From: Acidimicrobiaceae bacterium
Lineage (GTDB): Bacteria > Actinomycetota > Acidimicrobiia > Acidimicrobiales > RAAP-2
Reading direction: 5' to 3'
DNA: 40,402 nucleotides
Assembly: GCA_003138895.1 (NCBI GenBank)
Contig: PLHJ01000020.1
Coordinates: 1-40,402, forward strand
In this document: positions 23,813 to 31,607 of the stretch, piece by piece
How the letters are laid out: every line of letters begins with the position of its first letter
How positions within the stretch are numbered: the first letter of the stretch is position 1
Made by a program: the position numbers and the translations under genes
The notes under the pieces: generated by a model
Seen by the model: only the letters and a program-made list of their open reading frames with translations
The model's database searches: none
What the model was told of the DNA's origin: nothing

Positions 23813-26212
23813 CTAGTATGACGACTGTTGCTGCTCGTATTCTTCGAGCGTCACCAGCACCTTTCGAGCCTTTGATCCGTCGCCCGGCGCTACGACTTCT
23901 TCTTCTTCCAACATGTCCATTAATCGTCCGGCGCGAGCAAAGCCAATGCGCATTTTCCGCTGCAGCATTGACGTTGAGCCCGATTGTGAGCGAATAACCA
24001 GTTCGCGCGCTTGACGAAGCAACGCGTCATCATCGTCATCGCTGCCCGAAGAAGCGGAGGAACCCGACAAACCGGTTGGTACGTCGAGGGCCACGACGGT
24101 CTCGGCTCGACCACCCTGAGCTCGCCAGGACGCCACCACCTTTCGCACCTCGTCTTCAGAGACCCAGGGAGACTGCAAGCGCCGTGCGATATTGCTTGAC
24201 GCCGTGAGCAGCAACATGTCGCCCTTACCAATGAGACGCTCCGCGCCCGCTTGGTCGAGAATCACGCGACTGTCGCCCAGCGAGGACACGGCAAAGGCCA
24301 TTCGACTCGGGATATTGGCCTTGATGACACCGGTAATCACGTCCACACTCGGGCGCTGCGTTGCGAGCACCAGGTGAATACCCACGGCTCTCGCCATTTG
24401 CGCAATGCGCACTACCGAATCTTCAACGTCGCGTGCGGCCACCATCATGAGGTCGTTGAGCTCATCAACAACAATCACGATGTAGGGAAGATTCTCGGGA
24501 CCGGTCGGTTCATCAAGTTCGGTCGCCAGACCAGTGGTGCGTTCCATGACGTCGGCTACGGCCGCTCGCGTGGACATCGGTGCTTCAAGTTCGCCGCGAG
24601 CGGCAGCTTCTTGGTAACTCGTGATGTCGCGCACACCATTCGCGGCAAGGATGTCGTAGCGACGCTCCATTTCGCGAACGGCCCAGTTGAGAGTATTGGC
24701 GGCCTTTTTTGGATCCACCACCACGGGCGCGAGCAAGTGAGGAAGATCGTTGTACTGTCCAAGCTCCACGCGTTTGGGATCAACGAGGATAAGTCGCAGT
24801 TGATCGGGCGTGGCGCGCATGACGAGCGAGGTAATGAGCGAATTGATGCAGGAGCTCTTTCCTGCACCGGTTGCTCCGGAAATAAGGATGTGGGGCATGG
24901 CACCAAGATTCACGACCACTGTTCGTCCAGCAATGTCGCGGCCAATGGGAACGTCGAGCGGGTGCACCGCCGACTGGGCTTCTTCCGACGCCAAAAGGTC
25001 ACCCAAAGCAACCAACGATCGTTGACGATTGGGCACTTCGACGCCAATGGCCGAACGGCCAGGAATGGGCGCCAAAATGCGGACGTCGGGCGACGCCATG
25101 GCGTACGCAATGTCCTTATTGAGCGAAGTCACGCGGGCGACTTTGACGCCCGGTCCGAGTTCCAATTCAAAACGGGTGACCGTGGGTCCAATCGTGTAGC
25201 CCAGCAACGTTGTCTCGACACCGTGAGCGGCGAGTGCCGCGACGAGGTCTTCGCCGGCGGCTTCCGTCGCTAAACGATCCTGGCGTTGCTCCTTTGTGCG
25301 CAAGAGCACGTTGGCGTTCGGTAATTCCCATTCGCTCTGCACGAGTATCGGTGGTGCGGCGTCGCGTGGCAACGCCATTGGAGGAATATCTTCGTACTCG
25401 TCGGCTTCTTCGTCGTCGTACTCGTCCTCCTCTTCGTATTCCTCTTCCTCGTCTTCTTCGTACTCTTCTTCTTCGTCCTCTTCTGCTTCTTCAACTTCGT
25501 CATCTCCGACGTAGACCGGGAATTCCACGTCCGGCGCGTAGTCCTCTATAGCGGGAGGGACATCTTCGTCTTCGTACTCGTCTTCGTCGTACTCGCGTTC
25601 GGGTCGCGCGGCCCACCAGCGAGCAATCGTTGCTCCGATGAAGCGAGGGGCGCTCCAAAGAGCACTCACCAACGAACGAAGCGTCACACCCGTAAGAACG
25701 AGAATTGCGATGAGCAAGACCGCGGCCAACACCACAAGGGCGCCGGCGATTCCCACGCCGTGCTTGAGTCCTCCACCAATTGCCACGCCCAGCCAACCGC
25801 CGGTCTTTGAAAGTTCCGCCGTGGAGGACGAAAAGTGCGGCTGCTTACCAATGAAATTCGTTAGTCCGCTCACGCCCACGAGACCAAGGGTGAGGCCAGC
25901 ACCAAAACGGACTCTCTCAGCTTCGAGTTTGCCAAAGAGCATGCCCGCGCCCACACCCAACAAGATCACGGGCAGTGCCACACGACCGACGCCAAAGACC
26001 GTAGCGAGCCCCTTTTCGAGGCCGTGACCGGCGGGACCGAGCAGTTTGACCTCGCTCAGGGCAACGAAAATGCCCACGACAAAGAGGATGACTATCCAAA
26101 AATCTCGCTGGTGGCGCATCCACAAAGTGGACGCTTCTTGAGCTGCGTTACCCCGCGTCGAAGCCCTCCGTGTTGCCTTCTTTTTGCCGTGTCGAGCTTG
26201 TGCCACAACCAT
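23813..26212 (-). CDS. ftsK: DNA translocase FtsK/SpoIIIE family
   Basis: A septum-located motor that pumps chromosomal DNA and helps resolve chromosome dimers. With ATG 26212 it has 799 residues. The N-terminus is basic and followed by about four membrane helices (about 40-180). A highly acidic linker with long Glu/Asp/Tyr runs lies at about 207-274. The motor domain has Walker A GATGAGKS at 446-453 and Walker B VVDELNDLMM at about 582-591. The C-terminal gamma winged helix (RKMRIGFARAGRLMDMLEE) binds KOPS/FRS-type DNA sites. Walker B has Asn where ELADLMM is usual. Longer starts up to 26269 overlap the divergent gene; a GTG 6 bases after the ATG is also possible. The glycine-rich loop after Walker A and the SRVILD region are complete. 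Confidence 0.95.
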   Translation of the reverse strand: MVVAQARHGKKKATRRASTRGNAAQEASTLWMRHQRDFWIVILFVVGIFVALSEVKLLGPAGHGLEKGLATVFGVGRVALPVILLGVGAGMLFGKLEAERVRFGAGLTLGLVGVSGLTNFIGKQPHFSSSTAELSKTGGWLGVAIGGGLKHGVGIAGALVVLAAVLLIAILVLTGVTLRSLVSALWSAPRFIGATIARWWAARPEREYDEDEYEDEDVPPAIEDYAPDVEFPVYVGDDEVEEAEEDEEEEYEEDEEEEYEEEDEYDDEEADEYEDIPPMALPRDAAPPILVQSEWELPNANVLLRTKEQRQDRLATEAAGEDLVAALAAHGVETTLLGYTIGPTVTRFELELGPGVKVARVTSLNKDIAYAMASPDVRILAPIPGRSAIGVEVPNRQRSLVALGDLLASEEAQSAVHPLDVPIGRDIAGRTVVVNLGAMPHILISGATGAGKSSCINSLITSLVMRATPDQLRLILVDPKRVELGQYNDLPHLLAPVVVDPKKAANTLNWAVREMERRYDILAANGVRDITSYQEAAARGELEAPMSTRAAVADVMERTTGLATELDEPTGPENLPYIVIVVDELNDLMMVAARDVEDSVVRIAQMARAVGIHLVLATQRPSVDVITGVIKANIPSRMAFAVSSLGDSRVILDQAGAERLIGKGDMLLLTASSNIARRLQSPWVSEDEVRKVVASWRAQGGRAETVVALDVPTGLSGSSASSGSDDDDDALLRQARELVIRSQSGSTSMLQRKMRIGFARAGRLMDMLEEEEVVAPGDGSKARKVLVTLEEYEQQQSSY

Positions 26213-26267
26213 CCAACTTACCGAACATTGGTTCGTATTTCGTGCCATTGGACGTAGGCTGAGCGCC

Positions 26268-27032
26268 ATGACTCTGGCCCCGGATCAGTCGTCGATTGAC
26301 TTAGCAGCCCGCCTTGATGTTCACGCCACTCGAAGCGAAGTCGTTCGTGCAGCCCCCATTAGCCCCTCGTTATGGGAACTCACGCTTCGCGGTGCGGCCT
26401 CATTATTAGCTGGCCAACCCGGCAATGACGTGATGTTGAGCCTCCAAGGAGAAAAACGTCTCCTTCGCCGTCGCTACAGCGTACGAAGCGTTGATGAAGA
26501 AAATGACACGCTCACCTTGTGGATGAGCACACGCCACGTCGGACCGGGTGCGACCTTTGTCCAGCAGTGCTCGCCCGGTGACCAGATCGACCTAGTAGGG
26601 CCTCGCGGCAAGATTCTGCTCGATCCGCTCGCTGATTGGCACCTCTTTGTTGGTGACACCTGCGCCCTTGGCGCGTTTTATCGCATGGCGCAAAGCATTG
26701 AGCCGCCCGGACGAGCAATATTTATTGTTGAAGTTGACGAGCCCGACGATGCTCTTACCGCTTCGTTTCGCGAGGGGCTGGGCATTACTGGCGTATTCGT
26801 GAACCGCGACGGACGACCCCCCGGTGATCCCACGGGTGTGCTTCGTGGACTGGCAGCGTTCTCGTTCCCGGCCGACACCGGTCAGGCGTACCTCTTTGGT
26901 GAATTCAGTACCATGAACGTCGCGCGCATGGCCCTCATGGACCGAGGACTAAGTGCCGAGCAGATTTCATTCAAGGCCTTTTGGCGCGCGGGCCAAGCCA
27001 ATCAGGATCAGGGCGAACCAGCGCGGGATTAG
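26268..27032 (+). CDS. Siderophore-interacting protein, ViuB-like ferric reductase
   Basis: A flavin-binding protein of the SIP family, which reduces ferric siderophores in the cytoplasm to release iron. From ATG 26268 it has 254 residues. The FAD-binding RRRYSVRS is at about 67-74. The NAD(P)-binding half has VGDTCALGAFYRM. The family C-terminal motif is present as GLSAEQISFKAFWRAGQAN (ISFKAFWRAG corresponds to the usual KGYWRRG-type end). It is the only plus-strand gene between 13400 and the window end, has no siderophore transporter nearby, and lies divergent to ftsK with 55 bases between starts. An upstream in-frame ATG at 26184 lies inside ftsK and is rejected. Confidence 0.88.
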   Translation: MTLAPDQSSIDLAARLDVHATRSEVVRAAPISPSLWELTLRGAASLLAGQPGNDVMLSLQGEKRLLRRRYSVRSVDEENDTLTLWMSTRHVGPGATFVQQCSPGDQIDLVGPRGKILLDPLADWHLFVGDTCALGAFYRMAQSIEPPGRAIFIVEVDEPDDALTASFREGLGITGVFVNRDGRPPGDPTGVLRGLAAFSFPADTGQAYLFGEFSTMNVARMALMDRGLSAEQISFKAFWRAGQANQDQGEPARD

Positions 27033-27058
27033 GCGCTCGGCGAACGAAGCGCTACTAA

Positions 27059-28720
27059 CTAGTGCAGAGCAATCGCCGGCAAGATAACGGGCTGGCGGCG
27101 ATACTTTCCACCCACGAGGCGGCCCGCCGCTTTTTGAGCCACTTTGTTAAGCGCCCCCGCGTCCCGTTCACCCTTTTCGAGGGCTTCTTCCAGCGCTTCG
27201 TTAACTGCCTTCGCCGTCATCAACAAAAGTTCCTTATCGCGCTCGCCTTCAAACCAGCCTCGCGTGCTGACGACCGCTCGTTGCTGTAGTTCGCCTCGCT
27301 CGGCATCAATGCCTCCGGTGATGAGTAACACACCGTGTTCGGCGAGCATGCGTCGATCTTCGAGCGGCGCTTCATCGAGATCGCCCGCCGTTCCGTCGAT
27401 GTAGTGAAATCCGGCAGGTACGGTGCCCGCGCGACGAACGCCCGCGATCGAGAGTTCTAGAACATCACCGTCTTCACAGATCCAAACGTTCTTGCTCGGA
27501 ACTCCCATGGATATGGCGAGGTCCGCGTGATGAATGAGGTGACGGTATTCGCCGTGAATTGGTACGAACGACCGTGGACGCACGAGTTGATGAAACGTTC
27601 GAAGTTCGCCTTGACGCGCGTGACCCGAAGCGTGCACGGGTTCGTGGCTTGAATGAATCACCTCGGCGCCCGTGCGATGCAGATCATCAATCACTCGCCC
27701 TACGCACCATTCGTTTCCGGGTATCGGATGCGAGCTAAGTATGACGGTATCGAGCGATCCAACGGAGAATCCGCGCGCATCACCACGCGACAGTTTCGAA
27801 AGCGCCGCCATTGGTTCGCCCTGCGAACCCGTGCAGATGACACAAATCTGGCCAGGCGCGTACTGATCAATGGCGTCTACATCGACAAAGATGGAACTGT
27901 CAGCGTGGAGAAGATTGAGTTTCCTCGCCAGTTTGACGTTGGCTTCCATCGAGCGACCAAAGAGCACAACCTTTCGTTGTTGCTCCACCGCGACATTAAT
28001 GATTTGTTGGACGCGGTGGATATGGCTCGCAAAACACGCGACGACCATGCGTCGTTCGGGCCGTTCCAAAAACAGTCGGCGAAGCGCCCCACCCACACTC
28101 GATTCTGACGCCGTAAAGCCTGCCTCTTCGGCGTTCGTCGAGTCCGCGAGCAACAACGCCACACCTTCGTCGCCCAGGGCCGCCAGTCGCGCCACGTCAG
28201 TTCGTCGCCCGTCAATGGGCGTCAGGTCAAGTTTGAAATCTCCGGAATGCACGATGATGCCGACGGCCGTGTGCAGTGCCAGGGCGTGCGCACTAGGAAC
28301 GGAGTGCGTCACTGGAATAAATTCAATTTCGAAGGGACCGATTTTTCGCCGTTCACGGTCAGCCACTTCAATGAACGTGAGATCTTTTGCGAGCTTCGCT
28401 TCTTCTAAACGATGACGAGCGAAACCGAGCGTCAGGGCTGCTCCATAGATCGGTACGTTTACGTCGCGCACGAGGTAGCGAAGTGCACCCGTGTGGTCTT
28501 CGTGGCCGTGCGTCAGGACAATGCCGTCCACTTTGTCGCGGCGATCTCGAAGCCACGTGAAGTCCGGCAAGATGAGATCGATACCGTACATATTGGGTTC
28601 AGGAAACATCAGCCCTGCGTCGACAACCACTATGCGACCATTTTGTTCAATCGCCATGCAGTTGCGACCAATCTCGCCGAGTCCACCGAGAAAGGTGATC
28701 GTGACCTTTTCTTTAGACAC
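27059..28720 (-). CDS. rnj: Ribonuclease J
   Basis: A metallo-beta-lactamase/beta-CASP nuclease with endo- and 5'-exonuclease activity that matures and degrades RNA. GTG 28720 gives 553 residues and overlaps the dapA stop by 8 bases; upstream frames would run through dapA. The catalytic motif is HGHEDH at 71-76. Further metal ligands are in the VTHSVPSAHAL and HSGDFKLD segments, and beta-CASP motifs include SSHPIPGNE and HASGHARQGEL. The C-terminal RNase J domain ends in a basic stretch. dapA-rnj is a conserved actinobacterial neighbour pair. Stops converge on the plus-strand gene with 26 bases between, holding an imperfect GCGCT/AGCGC hairpin without a T-run. Confidence 0.95.
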   Translation of the reverse strand: MSKEKVTITFLGGLGEIGRNCMAIEQNGRIVVVDAGLMFPEPNMYGIDLILPDFTWLRDRRDKVDGIVLTHGHEDHTGALRYLVRDVNVPIYGAALTLGFARHRLEEAKLAKDLTFIEVADRERRKIGPFEIEFIPVTHSVPSAHALALHTAVGIIVHSGDFKLDLTPIDGRRTDVARLAALGDEGVALLLADSTNAEEAGFTASESSVGGALRRLFLERPERRMVVACFASHIHRVQQIINVAVEQQRKVVLFGRSMEANVKLARKLNLLHADSSIFVDVDAIDQYAPGQICVICTGSQGEPMAALSKLSRGDARGFSVGSLDTVILSSHPIPGNEWCVGRVIDDLHRTGAEVIHSSHEPVHASGHARQGELRTFHQLVRPRSFVPIHGEYRHLIHHADLAISMGVPSKNVWICEDGDVLELSIAGVRRAGTVPAGFHYIDGTAGDLDEAPLEDRRMLAEHGVLLITGGIDAERGELQQRAVVSTRGWFEGERDKELLLMTAKAVNEALEEALEKGERDAGALNKVAQKAAGRLVGGKYRRQPVILPAIALH

Positions 28721-29609
28721 GTGCGGCTTGCAACTGAGTGATGACCTGAGCGGCCTGCGCGTCGAGCGCGCCATCACTTGGGCCAAGCGGCAATCGGCAC
28801 TGGCCAACCGCGAAGCCGAGATACCGCAACGCCGCCTTGGACGGTTGCGGATTGGGGTACGCCTCGCTTCCTTCAAAGACACAACTCATCCGTACTCGCT
28901 CGTTTAATTCGCGAGCAATCTCCCACTCCCCCTTTTCGGCGGCGAGAACAATCGCCAAAAATTCGGGGCCGGCCCAATGCGCGGCGACGGACACGAGACC
29001 CACCGCACCCAATGCCAGGAACGGAAGGAGTAACGCGTCGTCGCCACTGTATAAATCCAACGAGTTGCCGAGCGTCGCCTTAACATGCGCCGCACCTGGC
29101 AAGTCTCCCGAAGCATCTTTCAAAGCCACGATGTTGGCGTGCGACCGTGCGAGGCCAATCGTCGTTTCACTCGCAATTTTTCGACCAGTTCGAGCAGGAA
29201 TGTCGTAGAGCATCACGGGAAGCGTCGTCGCGTCCGCAATCGCGCCCAAGTGAGCGGCAATGCCGACCTGCGACGGTCGCGCGTAGGCCGGCGTGGTGGC
29301 AAGAATGCCCGAGGCGCCGGTGGCGGCTACTTGTTTCGTGAGGGCCACCGAGTGGGCCGTGTCCGACGAACCAGAACCAGCGAAAACAGGAATGTTAACG
29401 GCCTTTGCAACGCACGCAAAAAGATCCAACTTCTCTTCATCCGAGAGCGCGTAACCCTCGCCCGTCGAACCCGCAACGACAATGCCTTCGCTGCCGTTCT
29501 CGCTTAAAAACGTGGCCACGCTGGCGGCAACGTCAAAATCAATCGAGCCGTCTTCGCCAAACGGCGTCACCATCGCCGTCAAGATACGCCCAAAACGTGA
29601 AGTCGTCAC
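28713..29609 (-). CDS. dapA: 4-hydroxy-tetrahydrodipicolinate synthase
   Basis: It condenses pyruvate with aspartate semialdehyde, the entry step of DAP and lysine synthesis. The 298-residue TIM barrel has Schiff-base lysine K164 (VALKDASGD), T49 in GSTGEGYAL, Y109 in TPAYARPSQ, and Y135 in LYDIPARTG. The first Tyr of the usual TPYY is Ala here, but the catalytic Tyr (Y109) remains. GTG 29609 is the start. The upstream TetR-type gene ends 40 bases before it. Confidence 0.96.
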   Translation of the reverse strand: MTTSRFGRILTAMVTPFGEDGSIDFDVAASVATFLSENGSEGIVVAGSTGEGYALSDEEKLDLFACVAKAVNIPVFAGSGSSDTAHSVALTKQVAATGASGILATTPAYARPSQVGIAAHLGAIADATTLPVMLYDIPARTGRKIASETTIGLARSHANIVALKDASGDLPGAAHVKATLGNSLDLYSGDDALLLPFLALGAVGLVSVAAHWAGPEFLAIVLAAEKGEWEIARELNERVRMSCVFEGSEAYPNPQPSKAALRYLGFAVGQCRLPLGPSDGALDAQAAQVITQLQAARV

Positions 29610-29649
29610 AGTGCAAAGTTACCAGTCATCGACGAAGTCCCTTTGGCTC

Positions 29650-30834
29650 CTAACTCGATAGTTTGGCCAATCGCTCCACGCTCGCCGCGACGTGATTCGC
29701 GTAGAACAAAGCAATGCTCTTGGGATCAGTGATATCAAGATAATCCGCTGGGTTCGTCCAGTAGGACACGACAATGCGACACAGCCACTCAGCGAGCCGA
29801 CCCGCTTCTTCGGCTTCGAGCCACTGCGAGAGCATCGGCTGCACGAGTGACGACGCCACGAAGTACGTCTTGGTCGCTTCGTCAAAGCGCAGACTGCGAA
29901 GGATGACTTCGGGTTTTTCTTTCCACACGCCAAGTAGCGCCGCATGCGAAGTGAGATGACTCCACGTGTTGGTTATGCCGGCGAGCAAACTGTCGTGCAT
30001 CGTGGGAGCACTCGCCATGGCGTCAGCGACCGCTACGAAAAAACGCGATGATTCTCTCGTTACTGCCGCACTCAGTAAAGCGTCTCGGCCACCGGGAAAC
30101 GCCCGATAGAGCGTGGCGCGAGAGACCCCAGCTGCCTTCATGACGCGCGTAAGCGAGAAGTCATCGTAGTGACCACTCGCCATTTCTTCCAACGTCGCGT
30201 TCACTACTCTCGTTCGAAGTGATCCGTCTTCCACTGCCCGAAGGGGACGGACCGTTGCGGGCTTTATCTTGAGCGGAGACGTCGACATCGATGCGAGGAG
30301 TTCGTCTCGCACGAGGTGGCGAAGTTGTGTCGTGTTGTCAAAGTCCCAGCGACCTTGCGTAGAGATGTATTCAATCGACATTCGCGAAAGGAAATCTGCC
30401 TGCGCATTGCGCCGAGGACCCGCCTCGAGGAAGGGCACAAAAATCGCGGCAATACGGTGCTCGATGGTTTCGATTGATGACGACAAGGCTGGCTCGAGCA
30501 TGGAGGGATCGTCCCGTAACATCGTCTGCAAAAGGTAGTGCGCCGCCACTGCGTGGTGGGCAAAACGCAGTCCTCGCTCTAGGACATGCTCCAAACTGGT
30601 CAGTCCTTCAACGGATCGATAGAGTTCGCCAAAGAAACGCTGGACCTCGAACGTCACCAATTCATTGACGAGTTGATCTCTTCCATCGGGAAAATGCCGA
30701 TAGAGCGTGGCTCGGGCGAGTCCCGCTTCGCGCGCGATTACTTGTAATGAAACGTCACGTACGCCATTTTCGGTGAGACAGCGACCGGCCGCCAGCAAAA
30801 TTCGCTCACGGACGCTCTCTTCTTCGCTACTCAC
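29650..30834 (-). CDS. Transcription regulator with two fused TetR domains
   Basis: A single 394-residue chain carrying two TetR-type units in tandem. The first DNA-binding region ends SLQVIAREAGLARATLYRHF (about 29-48). The second reads SLTRVMKAAGVSRATLYRAF (about 227-246). Each is followed by roughly 140-150 residues of helical ligand/dimerisation domain. This gives two helix-turn-helix units in one polypeptide, so it could bind as an intrachain pseudo-dimer. GTG 30834 overlaps the dapB stop by GTGA, so it is translated with dapB; it precedes dapA by 40 bases. Target genes and ligand are unknown; control of lipid or transport genes elsewhere is as likely as control of this operon. The frame is intact, with no sign of a recent split or frameshift. 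Confidence 0.9.
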   Translation of the reverse strand: MSSEEESVRERILLAAGRCLTENGVRDVSLQVIAREAGLARATLYRHFPDGRDQLVNELVTFEVQRFFGELYRSVEGLTSLEHVLERGLRFAHHAVAAHYLLQTMLRDDPSMLEPALSSSIETIEHRIAAIFVPFLEAGPRRNAQADFLSRMSIEYISTQGRWDFDNTTQLRHLVRDELLASMSTSPLKIKPATVRPLRAVEDGSLRTRVVNATLEEMASGHYDDFSLTRVMKAAGVSRATLYRAFPGGRDALLSAAVTRESSRFFVAVADAMASAPTMHDSLLAGITNTWSHLTSHAALLGVWKEKPEVILRSLRFDEATKTYFVASSLVQPMLSQWLEAEEAGRLAEWLCRIVVSYWTNPADYLDITDPKSIALFYANHVAASVERLAKLSS

Positions 30835-31607
30835 GAGAGAAGTGCGTCGATGCCAATCGTCAGTCCGGTTGTCTCTCCCACGGCGCGCACGGCGAGAGCG
30901 ACACCCGCCACGAAACTTTTACGATCGTAGGCATCGTGTCGAATGGTCAGGCCTTCGCCGTCGCGACCAAAAAGCACTTCTTGGTGCGCGACAAGACCAG
31001 GTAGGCGAACCGAATGAATCATGATGCCATCGCCACCGTCGGCGCCGCGTGCGCCCTCGACCGAAAATTTTGTGGTGGGGTCAATAAGGCTCGAGAGCGC
31101 AGCGTCTTTTCTCGCTTGCGCAATGCCCTTCGCTGAAGCGAGTGACGTACCCGACGGCGCGTCAACTTTTTTGTCGTGGTGCATTTCAATGATTTCCACA
31201 CGATCGAAGTACGGAGCCGCTTGTACAGCGAATCGTTCGGCGAGCACGGCCCCAATCGAAAAGTTCGCTGCTTGCAATACGCCGATCTTGGCTGCTCGCG
31301 CTTTATCGTCCATGGCTTCGAGTTCGCTCGGGACAATACCCGACGCCCCAATGACCAAGTGCTTCTTATGCTTCGCACACCAGACCAGTGACGACGCAAC
31401 GCCCTGAGCATTCGAAAAGTCGACGACCACGTCGGCATCGACGTCTTTTGCCTCGTCGATGCTGGTCACCCAGGTGGCACCGCGGAGCTGTAATGGTTCG
31501 TTGACGTCGACCAAGGTCGTTACTTCAACGTCATGAATCTCCGTCAGGCCCGCAGCCATGATTTGGCCCATGCGACCGGCGCCGCCGACAATCACTACTC
31601 GAATCAC
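30831..31607 (-). CDS. dapB: 4-hydroxy-tetrahydrodipicolinate reductase
   Basis: It reduces the DapA product with NAD(P)H to tetrahydrodipicolinate, the substrate of DapD. The 258 residues show the nucleotide-binding GGAGRMGQ (8-15), DFSNAQG, IGASG, and the catalytic EMHHDKKVDAPSGTSL, with histidines at 143-144 and K147. GTG 31607 overlaps the YfhO-like gene stop by GTGA; the gene is unusual in following a very large membrane protein. Confidence 0.95.
   Translation of the reverse strand: MIRVVIVGGAGRMGQIMAAGLTEIHDVEVTTLVDVNEPLQLRGATWVTSIDEAKDVDADVVVDFSNAQGVASSLVWCAKHKKHLVIGASGIVPSELEAMDDKARAAKIGVLQAANFSIGAVLAERFAVQAAPYFDRVEIIEMHHDKKVDAPSGTSLASAKGIAQARKDAALSSLIDPTTKFSVEGARGADGGDGIMIHSVRLPGLVAHQEVLFGRDGEGLTIRHDAYDRKSFVAGVALAVRAVGETTGLTIGIDALLS

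Noticed and set aside
24251..25273. 340-residue plus-strand open frame
   Set aside because: It lies wholly antisense to the ftsK motor domain, is rich in His, Arg and Gly as expected for a shadow frame, and shows no domain.
25296..25514. Serine-rich plus-strand frame
   Set aside because: It is the complement of the Glu/Asp codon runs in the FtsK linker, so its repeats are a mirror of that region.
27033..27058. GCGCT/AGCGC hairpin between the siderophore-interacting gene and RNase J
   Set aside because: The stem is only about five bases and there is no T-run on either strand, so a terminator call is not supported.
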